Positions 7,192-14,325 of a DNA stretch of 20,335 nucleotides are shown one piece after another. Location: positions 1 to 20,335 of the forward strand of contig JADGNH010000016.1 of assembly GCA_017883605.1 (NCBI GenBank). The letters run 5' to 3'. The position numbers were made by a program, and so were the translations under genes. The DNA is from Methanobacteriaceae archaeon (lineage in GTDB: Archaea; Methanobacteriota; Methanobacteria; Methanobacteriales; Methanobacteriaceae). The notes under the pieces are model-generated. The model saw only the letters and a program-made list of their open reading frames with translations. It was not told where the DNA came from and ran no database searches. Position 1 is the stretch's first letter. Every line of letters starts with the position of its first letter.

Positions 7192-7207
7192 CGGAAATAA
7201 GTTTCCG
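7192..7207. promoter_or_regulatory. NrpR-type nitrogen operator of the pdxT-glutamate synthase operon
   Basis: The sequence CGGAA-ATAAGT-TTCCG is a perfect 5+5 palindrome containing the exact GGAA-N6-TTCC NrpR consensus. It lies immediately upstream of the minus-strand TATA box, where a bound repressor could hinder TFB/TBP. Together with the operator ahead of amtB it suggests that both units belong to one nitrogen regulon. Confidence 0.72.
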
Positions 7208-7278
7208 AAAGTAAATTTTTTAGGGCACTTGAAAGGGAGGGGTCTAAAACTGTAATTTGTACACTGTATTTTATACAT

Positions 7279-7328
7279 TGTTCAGAAATCAGGTTATTGT
7301 AAATACTATTACTGAACAGTTATATAAA
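7279..7328 (+). promoter_or_regulatory. Inverted repeat and TATA box, probable promoter of the small membrane protein
   Basis: Seven-base inverted arms TGTTCAG (7279-7285) and CTGAACA (7312-7318) are separated by 26 bp, and TTATATAAA follows at 7320-7328. The arms are 33 bp apart start to start, about three helical turns, and the second abuts the TATA box, as expected of a regulator site. The predicted start near 7350 would leave a leader of about 200 nt before the gene at 7548. Confidence 0.35.
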
Positions 7329-7443
7329 GTTTTCTAGTTAAGAAATTTTTAGTAGAAGTGAAACTACCGAACCAATTTACCCTGTTCTGGTTTGTAAATA
7401 ACACGCCACTTGCGATAGGTTAATATATGTGGCTGATAATAAT

Positions 7444-7484
7444 AATTTAAAAATTAGTTTATGATAAATTTAAAAATTAGTTTA
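7444..7484. repeat. Direct 18-bp repeat, two copies
   Basis: Identical copies at 7444-7461 and 7467-7484, with a 23-bp period, lie in the leader of the small membrane protein gene. Both begin AATTTAAAAATTAG. The sequence is very AT-rich, so the match carries limited weight. Confidence 0.5.
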
Positions 7485-7547
7485 AAATAAAAAATCATTT
7501 TATAATATAATTTTCAGGGATACAAATTCTCTTAAGGAGTGAATAAC

Positions 7548-7826
7548 ATGAGAATATCAATGATTGTCATATTGCTAATTGCATTTATACTGGTCGCGGG
7601 TGTATCATACATGTTTGGGATAATAAACGGAGGTTCCGGCAATATAACCCTTAATGTAAGCAACAAAACCAATACTGATGATAGTGTTAGTACTCAACGC
7701 ACCACAAACACTGCAAGTGGAAGTGGAAGTACATCTACAAGGACGGCCTCTAACACAGCCTCTAACACAGCCTCTAACACGGCCTCCAACACAGCCTCGT
7801 CTACAGGTACAAATACCAGCAATTAG
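7548..7826 (+). CDS. Small membrane-anchored Ser/Thr/Asn-rich protein, function unknown
   Basis: No family is recognised. The 92-residue product has an N-terminal hydrophobic segment (MIVILLIAFILVAGVSYMFG), suitable as a membrane anchor or uncleaved signal, followed by about 65 residues of Ser, Thr, Asn, Gly and Ala predicted to lie outside the cell. The tail holds four TASN repeats. Ser/Thr density and several N-x-S/T sites (NIT, NVS, NKT) would suit glycosylation. ATG at 7548 is preferred because AAGGAGTGA at 7534-7542 is an excellent ribosome binding site 5 nt away; a GTG at 7539 would fall inside that site. The gene stands alone between divergent pdxT and convergent mdh. The tail resembles a wall-spanning stalk without its head domain. 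Confidence 0.72.
   Translation: MRISMIVILLIAFILVAGVSYMFGIINGGSGNITLNVSNKTNTDDSVSTQRTTNTASGSGSTSTRTASNTASNTASNTASNTASSTGTNTSN
7743..7802 (+). repeat. 12-bp coding minisatellite, five units
   Basis: Four units of ACRGCCTCYAAC plus a diverged fifth (ending GTCT) run in tandem and encode TASN repeats in the small membrane protein. Because 12 bp is a multiple of three, gain or loss of units changes tail length without a frameshift. Differences among copies are third-position changes, except in the last unit. Confidence 0.9.
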
Positions 7827-7905
7827 AGTGTAAAAACAAGGTTTAGTCTGGTGTGAAAAAAAACAAGGTAGTCTTGATAAAATTAAGAAATTCTAAAAAA
7901 TATCA

Positions 7906-7953
7906 ATTAAGAGATTCTTAATCTTTCTTTTTTAACCCTTAATCTCTTTTTTT
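7906..7953 (+). terminator. Hairpin and oligo-T terminator after the small membrane protein gene
   Basis: A hairpin with seven-base arms ATTAAGA/TCTTAAT (7906-7922, loop GAT) is followed by T6 at 7928-7933 and T7 at 7947-7953. It lies about 80 bp after the stop codon and fits a plus-strand terminator. Confidence 0.6.
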
Positions 7954-7977
7954 ATAATTATTAACCTTTTTATTATC

Positions 7978-7984
7978 AAAAAAA
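7978..7984 (-). terminator. Candidate oligo-T terminator for malate dehydrogenase
   Basis: An A7 run on the plus strand reads as T7 on the minus strand about 80 bp after the mdh stop. Other shorter T runs lie nearer, so the exact end is uncertain. Confidence 0.35.
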
Positions 7985-8065
7985 CTTTTTTAAGAATGAT
8001 TTAAAATTATTAAAAAGTTCTTTAAAAAATTAGTTTATCAAAACTTCTTTAAAAATAAAAAGTTA

Positions 8066-9016
8066 TTAGAAATATTCCAAATTAGACATTATCTCATCCG
8101 TAGCTTTTTTCACGAATTCTGCTGCGTTTATGAAAGCTTTAGTCTCATTTTCGTTCATTTTTATGCGGATTATACGTTCTATACCACTAATTCCCAATTT
8201 AACCGGTACACCAAGGCACACATCCTCTACACCTTCAATTTCACCATCTAAATAGGCGCTAACCGTAAATAACCTTTTTTCATCATTTATAATGGTGGTG
8301 ATGATATTGGCAATGGCATAAGCTGGACCATACTCTGTTGATCCCTTCTTGTTAATCACATAACTCCCTGCATTTATGACCTTTTTTATCATACTTTCAA
8401 TGTCAAGGGTGTCATATAATGAGTAGTTTTTAATCAGTATACCTCCAATGGATGTGGAACTTACCAGGGGCACCATATGATCCCCGTGTTCCCCTATAAC
8501 CCTGGTGTGGATTTCATTTACGTGTATATTGAAATGTTTTGCCAGCATGTTTTTGAGCCTTAGGGAATCCAGGTGATTTCCCAGTCCAAAAACCTTACTT
8601 TTATCAAATCCCGATGATTTCAAAGCAACATAGGTCATGACATCAACGGGATTGGTTATAACCAGTATTATGGATTGGGGGGAATGTTCTGCAATGGCCC
8701 GGGAATAATCAGCAACAATTTCGGCGTTGGGTTTAGATATATCCGACCGGGACATACCAGCTTTCCGGGGTATTCCGGCGGCTATTACTACTATATGGGA
8801 GTCCTGGATATCCTCCATATTTGAAGATGCCTTAATTGAAATTCTGATGTTTTTGGCTGCCATTGCATCGTACATATCCAGGGCTTCTCCTTCGATCTTA
8901 TCCAGGCTATCTTCCCGGGATAACAGCACCAGCTCATTCACAACGTTTTCTTCAGCCAGACAAAACGCAGCAGCTTTACCAACTCTTCCTGACGCTCCTA
9001 TTACACTTACTTTCAA
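8066..9016 (-). CDS. mdh: Malate dehydrogenase (archaeal LDH-like, probably NADP-using)
   Basis: This 316-residue enzyme of the lactate/malate dehydrogenase family interconverts malate and oxaloacetate in the reductive branch of methanogen carbon metabolism. It resembles the Methanocaldococcus malate dehydrogenase. Seen are the Rossmann motif GASGRVG at 7-13, substrate-binding arginines Arg84 and Arg90 in RKAGMSR (the arginine after GIP favours malate over lactate), Asn122 in TNPVDV, LDSLR at 149-153 and catalytic His177 in GEHGDH. The second strand ends in SRE (Arg34) rather than an acidic residue, which favours NADP(H). The start is TTG at 9016 after AAGGTG; it gives the standard MKVSVIGASG start. 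The gene stands alone with a repeat-rich upstream region. Confidence 0.92.
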   Translation of the reverse strand: MKVSVIGASGRVGKAAAFCLAEENVVNELVLLSREDSLDKIEGEALDMYDAMAAKNIRISIKASSNMEDIQDSHIVVIAAGIPRKAGMSRSDISKPNAEIVADYSRAIAEHSPQSIILVITNPVDVMTYVALKSSGFDKSKVFGLGNHLDSLRLKNMLAKHFNIHVNEIHTRVIGEHGDHMVPLVSSTSIGGILIKNYSLYDTLDIESMIKKVINAGSYVINKKGSTEYGPAYAIANIITTIINDEKRLFTVSAYLDGEIEGVEDVCLGVPVKLGISGIERIIRIKMNENETKAFINAAEFVKKATDEIMSNLEYF

Positions 9017-9328
9017 TTTAACACCTTGTTAATTTTATATTTTTGTAATACTGCGTATTTTATTAAATATTACGTATTTCCTTTAATATTATGTATTTTC
9101 ATTAAACATTGTGTATCTCCCAATATTGCACATACTATTTCCTATAACGTTATCAGGGATTATATTAATTCCTTTAATAAATTAAATTCCTTGGATTCTT
9201 TCTTATTTTGAGAAATAAATAATTTGAACTAATATTAGATTTACCTTAGTAATATTTGGGCTTACCATATTAATATTGAACTTTGTTATATTAAGTTTTT
9301 TAGTTCCAACTTAAGTAGGTCGAATTCT
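9017..9328. other. Intergenic region between the HEAT-repeat gene and mdh
   Basis: About 310 AT-rich bases hold the mdh promoter region with the 19-20 bp repeat array. Recurring TAATATT words occur near 9230-9285. A short plus-strand frame here (9026-9211) has no ribosome binding site or recognisable product. Confidence 0.5.
9048..9121. repeat. Degenerate 19-20 bp tandem repeats upstream of mdh
   Basis: Four units built around GTATTT (or GTATCT), with key G positions at 9055, 9074, 9093 and 9113, have periods of 19, 19 and 20 bp. Typical units read TATTACGTATTTCC and TATTATGTATTTTC. Weaker TATTTCC and AATTCC echoes continue to about 9190. They lie 30-105 bp before the mdh start, within its probable promoter or leader. 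Confidence 0.6.
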
Positions 9329-9889
9329 TTAATCCATCTTGTCCAAAAATTTTTCTGCTACTTTTCTGACATAGCTGCTTTTATCATTCAATGCAATTTT
9401 TAGAGGTTCTCGGGCTCGTTCATCGCCTATATTTCCCAGAGCCCAGGCAGCACCGCTCCTAACAAAACCACTCTCATCTCCCATAGATTCTATTAGAGGT
9501 TCAACCGCGTTCTTGTTACCTATACCACCCAGGGCCCAGGCCGCGCCTCCCCTCACTCTCCAGTCATCATCCTTTAATAATTTGATCAGGGGATTTACAG
9601 CAGCATCTCCCATTTTACTCAGTGCACTTGAAGTTTCACGGCGAACCCACTTATTATCGTCTCTTAAATTATTTATAAGTGGATCTACAGCTCTTTCATC
9701 TCCAATTTCCCCTAATACCCGGGCGGATCCCCTTCTAATATTCTTATTGGCGTTATCCAGGGATTCAATAAGGGGTTCCACTGCCGGTTCTCCTATCTCC
9801 TCCAAGAGATCGGAAGCCTGTATCCTTACATATTCTTCATCATCCCCTAAAGTCTGAATTAATCTTTTGATATTCTCTTCCCTTTCCAT
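9329..9889 (-). CDS. HEAT-repeat protein
   Basis: This 186-residue soluble protein is made almost wholly of HEAT (PBS-lyase type) repeats of about 31 residues, each with the pattern VR-x5-ALG-x-IG-x-AV-PLI. About five and a half repeats are visible, for example NIRRGSARVLGEIGDERAV, WRVRGGAAWALGGIGNKNAV and FVRSGAAWALGNIGDERAR. Such solenoids usually serve as protein-binding scaffolds; no catalytic residues are seen. The ATG at 9889 follows GGAGGG. The gene stands alone, so its partner cannot be inferred. It is shorter than phycocyanobilin lyases, and that activity is not expected in a methanogen. Confidence 0.88.
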   Translation of the reverse strand: MEREENIKRLIQTLGDDEEYVRIQASDLLEEIGEPAVEPLIESLDNANKNIRRGSARVLGEIGDERAVDPLINNLRDDNKWVRRETSSALSKMGDAAVNPLIKLLKDDDWRVRGGAAWALGGIGNKNAVEPLIESMGDESGFVRSGAAWALGNIGDERAREPLKIALNDKSSYVRKVAEKFLDKMD

Positions 9890-10204
9890 ATCTATCCCTC
9901 CAAATGAAATTCACATTTTTTCTGTAATTTACTCGCTTTAAGTTATAATAAATTATCCTAAAGAATTTGCGTAAGCTTGAATCCCTACCTTAATGTAAGC
10001 TTGAATCCCTACCTTAATAATTGGAGTACATATATTAAAGGTACTACATATTGAATTTATGGTTGGAATTTACCCTAAAAAATCTATGATTTTAATTTAA
10101 TGTACACATTTATTATTTAACTCATTTGCAATATATTTTATGGCATATTTTAATTGACCTAAATTGTCAGAAAAACTTCCATTACAAGGATTATATGTGA
10201 TTTC
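9890..10204. other. Divergent intergenic region between the HEAT-repeat and AksF-like genes
   Basis: This 315-bp spacer contains the promoters of two divergent genes. A perfect 24-bp tandem duplication lies at 9971-10018. A plus-strand TATA-like ATATATTTTA near 10130 could serve the AksF-like gene. Nothing else was recognised. Confidence 0.5.
9971..10018. repeat. Perfect 24-bp tandem duplication
   Basis: Two identical 24-bp copies (9971-9994 and 9995-10018) lie head to tail, each beginning GTAAGCTTGAATCCCTACC. The perfect identity suggests a recent slippage event or selection for two binding sites. The unit is less AT-rich than its surroundings. Confidence 0.95.
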
Positions 10205-11200
10205 ATGTACAATTTAACGATCATACCCGGAGATGGCATAGGATTGGAAGTAATGGAGGCTACCATCCATATTTTAGACACTTTAGACCTTGAATTTAAT
10301 TACACCACTGCCTATGCTGGCAATGAATGTTTCCAACGCACCGGATCTACCATCCCGGATGAAACAATTGAACTGGCTGAGAAGGCAGATGCCACCCTTT
10401 TCGGGGCGGTCACCACCGTACCTGGTCAGAAAAGTGCCATAATAACCCTAAGGAAAGCACTGGATCTCTATGCCAATCTCAGACCGGTAAAATCATATCC
10501 TGGAGTAAAATCTCTCTTCAGGGATCTGGACCTGGTTATAGTAAGGGAGAATACAGAAGGACTTTACTCTGGAATAGAAGAATATACCAAAGACGGTGCA
10601 ACCGCCCTGAGGGTTGTAACTCGAAGGGCTTCCGAGAGAATATGTAGATTTGCATTTGACTATGCTGAAAAAACAGGCAGGAATAAGGTGACAGCCGTCC
10701 ATAAAGCCAACGTCCTTAAAAAGACCGATGGGATATTCAAAGATGCATTTTACAAGGTAGCGGCAGATTACAGTGAAATAGAAGCAGAAGACAAATATGT
10801 GGATGCCATGGCCATGTTTCTGGTAACGAAACCCCACCAATTCGATGTGCTGGTGACCACCAACCTCTTTGGGGATATCCTTTCTGATGAAGGGGCCGGA
10901 TTAGTCGGTGGTTTGGGGTTAGCCCCTTCCGCTAATATAGGGGATCAAAATGCCTTATTTGAACCGGTACACGGTTCAGGACCCGCACTGGCCGGTAAAG
11001 GCATTGCCAACCCCTCGGCCATGATATTATCTGCAGTCATGATGCTGGAATATTTGGGGGAGATGGATGAAGCGCATAGACTGGAAAGGGCTCTTATGGG
11101 GGTTTTGAGGGAGGGTGAGGTGGTTACTCCGGATTTGGGGGGTAGTGCATCTACCGTGAGAATGGCGGGTGAGGTGAAAAATAAACTGGTTAAGAACTGA
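10205..11200 (+). CDS. aksF: Isocitrate/isopropylmalate dehydrogenase family, probable AksF
   Basis: This 331-residue enzyme oxidatively decarboxylates a 3-hydroxy-dicarboxylate using NAD(P). Family motifs are IPGDGIGLEVM at the N-terminus, LRKALDLYANLRPVK (substrate-binding arginines), VIVRENTEGLYSG, the catalytic Lys in VHKANVLKKTDG, and TTNLFGDILSDEGAGLVGGLG with the metal-binding aspartates. The choice is between LeuB (leucine) and AksF (homoisocitrate and longer homologues, for the coenzyme B side chain). The IITLRK segment is closer to Methanocaldococcus AksF than to its LeuB, but other stretches are LeuB-like, so the substrate is uncertain. No leuCD or aks genes are adjacent. The ribosome binding site is weak. 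Confidence 0.72.
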   Translation: MYNLTIIPGDGIGLEVMEATIHILDTLDLEFNYTTAYAGNECFQRTGSTIPDETIELAEKADATLFGAVTTVPGQKSAIITLRKALDLYANLRPVKSYPGVKSLFRDLDLVIVRENTEGLYSGIEEYTKDGATALRVVTRRASERICRFAFDYAEKTGRNKVTAVHKANVLKKTDGIFKDAFYKVAADYSEIEAEDKYVDAMAMFLVTKPHQFDVLVTTNLFGDILSDEGAGLVGGLGLAPSANIGDQNALFEPVHGSGPALAGKGIANPSAMILSAVMMLEYLGEMDEAHRLERALMGVLREGEVVTPDLGGSASTVRMAGEVKNKLVKN

Positions 11201-11426
11201 TATGAAATTGATTTTTTGTCTTTGATTATTGAATAACAAAATTATATTAGTAAATTTTATATAATAACAAATCATAGTTTTTACTATAAAGAATGTGTTT
11301 ATAAGTTTTAAGATGTTTGAAGGTCGTTTCTCGGACTTAACGTTTAAGCTTTCTGGAATTAAATAACCTTTAATCAGACTTTAATGCTTTTTAAAATTTT
11401 CATGATATTTTGGGAGGTGCAGATAT

Positions 11427-12530
11427 ATGACAGAAAAAACAACGGTTAGTGTAATAAAAGCGGATGTAGGAAGTGTAGCTGGTCATGTAGTGGTCCATGA
11501 AAAGTTGCTTGAAAAATGTAGAGAACTTCTAGGAAAAGCACAGGAAGAAGGTCTTCTGGAAGATTTTCACGTTACCAACTGCGGTGACGACACCGAACTG
11601 ATAATGACCCACAGAAACGGTGAAGAAAACAAGGAAATACATGAACTAGCCTTTAATGCATTCATGGAAGCAACAAAAGTTGCGAAAGAATTAAAACTCT
11701 ATGGAGCAGGTCAAGATTTATTATCAGACACGTTCTCTGGGAACATAAAGGGAATGGGTCCTGGAGTGGCCGAAATGGAATTCAAGGAAAGGCCCAGCGA
11801 CCCGGTGATTATTTTCTGCTGTGATAAGACCGAACCAGGCGCATTTAACTTACCACTCTTTAGAATGTTTGCTGATCCCTTTAACACTATTGGCCTGGTT
11901 ATAGACCCATCAAACCATGATGGTTACAAATTTGAAATTTTTGACGTAATGGAACATAAGAAAGTAACCATGTCCTGTCCTGAAGAAATGTATGACGTAG
12001 CTGCTCTTTTAGGAACCATTAGTCGATATGTAATAAAACATATTTACAGAAAAACCGACGATGAAATTGCTGCCTCAGTAAGTACTGAACGTCTTAACCT
12101 CCTAGCAGGCAAGTACGTAGGAAAAGACGACCCTGTAGCCATTGTAAGAGCACAATCAGGATTCCCGGCAGCAGGCGAAGTTATGGAACCATTTGCATTT
12201 CCCCATTTAGTGGGAGGATGGATGAGAGGATCACATAACGGCCCATTAATGCCTGTAGCCCATAAGGACGCGCGTCCTATAAGATTTGACGGTCCACCAC
12301 GGATTATAGCCCTAGGATTCCAGATCAACGATTGTAAATTGATAGGGCCTCTGGATCTCTTCGATGACCCCGCATATGACCGATCAAGGGCTCTGGCATC
12401 AGAAATTGCAGAGTACATGAGAAGACACGGTCCATTCGAGCCGCACAGGCTACCAGCGGATGAAATGGAATATACCACCCTACCTGGCGTTATGGAGAAG
12501 CTTGAGGGAAGATTTGAGGATATTGATTGA
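11427..12530 (+). CDS. fbp: Fructose-1,6-bisphosphate aldolase/phosphatase (type V FBPase)
   Basis: This 367-residue bifunctional enzyme joins dihydroxyacetone phosphate and glyceraldehyde 3-phosphate and then removes the C1 phosphate, giving fructose 6-phosphate: the committed gluconeogenic step in archaea. Length and the start TVSVIKADVGSVAGH match the family. Tyr230 and Lys233 in YVGKDDP correspond to the catalytic Tyr and Schiff-base Lys. Metal-binding acidic residues include Asp13 and the DD at 54-55; CCDKTEPGAFN, GGWMRGSHNGPLMPV and the C-terminal EYTTLP are also characteristic. A strong GGGAGGTG site precedes the ATG. It is a single-gene unit with its own terminator. The possible promoter TTTATAAG lies near 11300. 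Confidence 0.96.
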   Translation: MTEKTTVSVIKADVGSVAGHVVVHEKLLEKCRELLGKAQEEGLLEDFHVTNCGDDTELIMTHRNGEENKEIHELAFNAFMEATKVAKELKLYGAGQDLLSDTFSGNIKGMGPGVAEMEFKERPSDPVIIFCCDKTEPGAFNLPLFRMFADPFNTIGLVIDPSNHDGYKFEIFDVMEHKKVTMSCPEEMYDVAALLGTISRYVIKHIYRKTDDEIAASVSTERLNLLAGKYVGKDDPVAIVRAQSGFPAAGEVMEPFAFPHLVGGWMRGSHNGPLMPVAHKDARPIRFDGPPRIIALGFQINDCKLIGPLDLFDDPAYDRSRALASEIAEYMRRHGPFEPHRLPADEMEYTTLPGVMEKLEGRFEDID

Positions 12531-12560
12531 AATTAATCCCGATCTTATCCTTTTATCATC

Positions 12561-12606
12561 TTTTTTTTTAAGAAATAGAAATTTTTTTTAAAGAACATTT
12601 TTTTTT
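12561..12606 (+). terminator. Three oligo-T runs terminating fbp
   Basis: T9 (12561-12569), T8 (12582-12589) and T9 (12598-12606) begin 30 bp after the fbp stop codon, an efficient archaeal terminator that also separates it from the convergent minus-strand cluster. Confidence 0.75.
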
Positions 12607-12667
12607 AGTCAGGTTGAAATTTAAATTGAGTACATTAAAATTAATTTAATAAGAACGATTGAAAATT

Positions 12668-13336
12668 TTAAACCAAAACCAAACCCTTCTCCTTTATCTT
12701 ATTAATAAAGAAGGGTATATCCACCATCTGGTATATTTTATCCATTATAACACTGTCGCTGGAGGCTACAACACCTTCCAGGTTTTGAGACAGTTTAACC
12801 AGTTCATAATCAACGTTGGGCAATGTTTCAGCACTGCCCGGAACTTCATGGGCTTCCATAATCTGTTCTGTGATCTTTGCTAATTCGCCGCTGAAGCTGA
12901 CGGGACTGTCATATAAGAAACGCACATTTTGGGGTTTATATATTTTAATCAGGGCCATGATTGAATTTAGAGCTTTTTTGGTGGTTTTTTTGCATTTATA
13001 TTTGCCGAAAACAGCGTTTACATCCCTTAAAACTCCGTCGTCGCAGATCACCACTGCTTCATCATCGCCGCTGCAGATGCTTTCGGTAGTTATAAGGACG
13101 TTGTAACCGTCTATCAGGAGGGTTTTATTTTTTATCCTGCTGATGGGAATGATTTTACTTCTTCTAAGCTGGGATTTTTTATTGGAAAAAACAGTTCTCT
13201 GCAGATAATTTCGCTCCTCTCCATCTAACAGGTACCGGTTTCCCACGAATTTCAGGGCACCGTTCCTCCTGTAACCTCGGTTGAGAAGGAATCTGAGGTC
13301 ACAGGCTGCCTCGTGCATTTTGTTTTCAGGAATCAT
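12668..13336 (-). CDS. DUF434 family protein with PIN/NYN-like C-terminal domain
   Basis: This 222-residue protein matches the archaeal DUF434 family. The N-terminal part (about 1-60) holds EAACDLRFLLNRGYRR and GNRYLLDGEERNYLQR, typical of the family. The C-terminal part starts with LLIDGYNVLIT, the strand-Asp-Gly-x-Asn motif of NYN/PIN-type nucleases, and later has FLYDSPVS and VASSDSVIMD, which could supply more acidic residues. An RNA-directed nuclease role is therefore possible but is inference. It is the last gene of a four-gene minus-strand cluster, 41 bp after the DUF47 gene. A GAGGT site lies 12 nt before the ATG, a rather long spacing. Confidence 0.8.
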   Translation of the reverse strand: MIPENKMHEAACDLRFLLNRGYRRNGALKFVGNRYLLDGEERNYLQRTVFSNKKSQLRRSKIIPISRIKNKTLLIDGYNVLITTESICSGDDEAVVICDDGVLRDVNAVFGKYKCKKTTKKALNSIMALIKIYKPQNVRFLYDSPVSFSGELAKITEQIMEAHEVPGSAETLPNVDYELVKLSQNLEGVVASSDSVIMDKIYQMVDIPFFINKIKEKGLVLV

Positions 13337-13377
13337 CGATATATTAACCTCTTCTTTTGGCTGTTATTATATCCTTT

Positions 13378-14034
13378 TTAACCTCTTCTTTTGGCCGCGA
13401 TGATGGGAACGCGGTCTGAAGCATTTTCTGCCCTGTCTACTATGTTTCCCAGCCTTTTGACTATGTGTTTGAGTTCAATCAGGGTTAAAATTCCTATTTT
13501 TTCATCCCGGTATAACTGGTAAAGTTTTTTACGTATTCTTCTCTCGATTACGTCGGCCTGGTCCTCGATCTCCTCTACTTCATGGGCTTTGGCCATGGCT
13601 TCTCCCAGATCCACGTCTAATTTTTCAATACACTCTTTTAAGGCAGAGACAGAATCACAGATCTCCTTAATAAATTCTTTGAAGTCTTTTTCCAGTTCTG
13701 GGGGGAAGCGTATTCTGCTGAGGCAGATTTCATAGGCAGCTTCCTGGGCCATATCAGCCACACCATCCACCAGTTCTGCCAGAATTATCCTATCTTCCCG
13801 GTCAAAGGGAAGGAAAGCTCCTTCAAGAAATTCTATTTCCATTTGTCTACGGATTATATCTGCATTGTGCTCAAGTTCTGAGACAGCTTTTACCTTTTCG
13901 TCCATTTTGTCAAATTCGTTCTTATAAAAACAGGCCATAACTTCTTTAAATTTTTGGATACATTCATAGACTAGTTCCATATGTTTTTGGGAGTGTTTTT
14001 CTACCACAGACTCCTTTCCAAACCACTTAACCAT
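13378..14034 (-). CDS. DUF47 (PhoU-like) protein
   Basis: This 218-residue all-helical protein belongs to the DUF47/TIGR00153 family, distant relatives of PhoU often found beside PiT phosphate transporters. The alternating E/D-rich helices (ELVDGVADMAQEAAYE, ALKECIEKLDVDLGEA, VEEIEDQADVIERRIR) carry acidic motifs like the metal-cluster sites of PhoU. No phosphate transporter is in the window; instead it lies between DUF357 and DUF434 genes, with gaps of 44 and 41 bp. A link to phosphate regulation is therefore not supported by context. The start ATG follows GGGATAAA, a modest ribosome binding site. Confidence 0.85.
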   Translation of the reverse strand: MVKWFGKESVVEKHSQKHMELVYECIQKFKEVMACFYKNEFDKMDEKVKAVSELEHNADIIRRQMEIEFLEGAFLPFDREDRIILAELVDGVADMAQEAAYEICLSRIRFPPELEKDFKEFIKEICDSVSALKECIEKLDVDLGEAMAKAHEVEEIEDQADVIERRIRKKLYQLYRDEKIGILTLIELKHIVKRLGNIVDRAENASDRVPIIAAKRRG

Positions 14035-14078
14035 TTTTATCCCTTTTTTTAGTTTGATTAATACCCAGAAATTATGCT

Positions 14079-14312
14079 TTACAATAGTTTATGAAGCAGG
14101 CGAACCGCATCAAGCAGACCGTGTGCATAGGTTATACAGCCGAATGCTGTTAAATTATCCTTTTTTTCCAGGTAATAGTTGGTGTCCTTGCAGTAACTCC
14201 TGGCCATTTCCACTATCTCTTTTTCTTTTCCATGAATTTTTATGGATTCTATTTCTTTTATATTTTTTGCAAAGAGTTTCACATCCTTTTTAATCCTTTT
14301 AACCTCGTCCAT
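14079..14312 (-). CDS. DUF357 family protein
   Basis: This 77-residue protein fits the small archaeal DUF357 family in length and pattern: a charged helical N-terminus, then EMARSYCKDTNYYLEKKDN followed by the family-typical ending in which A-x3-YAHGLLDAVR closes the domain. Function is unknown; a small helical hairpin adaptor is likely. It starts with ATG after AGGTAGAT, 13 bp from the end of the CDP-alcohol phosphatidyltransferase gene, so the two are probably co-transcribed. The plus-strand frame covering the same bases has no recognisable features. Confidence 0.85.
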   Translation of the reverse strand: MDEVKRIKKDVKLFAKNIKEIESIKIHGKEKEIVEMARSYCKDTNYYLEKKDNLTAFGCITYAHGLLDAVRLLHKLL

Positions 14313-14325
14313 TCTATCTACCTGC

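Larger units (their letters stand above)
7112..7547. other. Intergenic region between pdxT and the small membrane protein gene
   Basis: This 436-bp divergent spacer has no credible gene. It holds the pdxT promoter and operator (7178-7207), an inverted repeat TGTTCAG/CTGAACA (7279-7285 and 7312-7318), a plus-strand TATA box at 7320-7328 directly after that repeat, and two direct 18-bp copies at 7444-7461 and 7467-7484 (beginning AATTTAAAAATTAG). Confidence 0.55.

Noticed and set aside
7539..7547. GTG at 7539 as start of the small membrane protein
   Set aside because: The GTG is part of the AAGGAGTGA ribosome binding site; ATG at 7548 has ideal spacing from it.
9048..9190. CRISPR array
   Set aside because: Units are contiguous, degenerate and only 19-20 bp, with no unique spacers and no cas genes nearby. 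The same holds for the other repeat arrays in the window.
9026..9211. 61-residue plus-strand frame upstream of mdh
   Set aside because: It runs through the repeat array, has no ribosome binding site and an AT-driven hydrophobic composition.
12044..12478. 144-residue open frame on the minus strand inside fbp
   Set aside because: It lies wholly within the well-supported fbp gene on the other strand, has low-complexity Ser/Pro-rich content and no recognisable family.
14054..14293. 79-residue plus-strand frame overlapping the DUF357 gene
   Set aside because: The minus-strand product matches DUF357, has a ribosome binding site and fits the cluster; the plus-strand one has neither.
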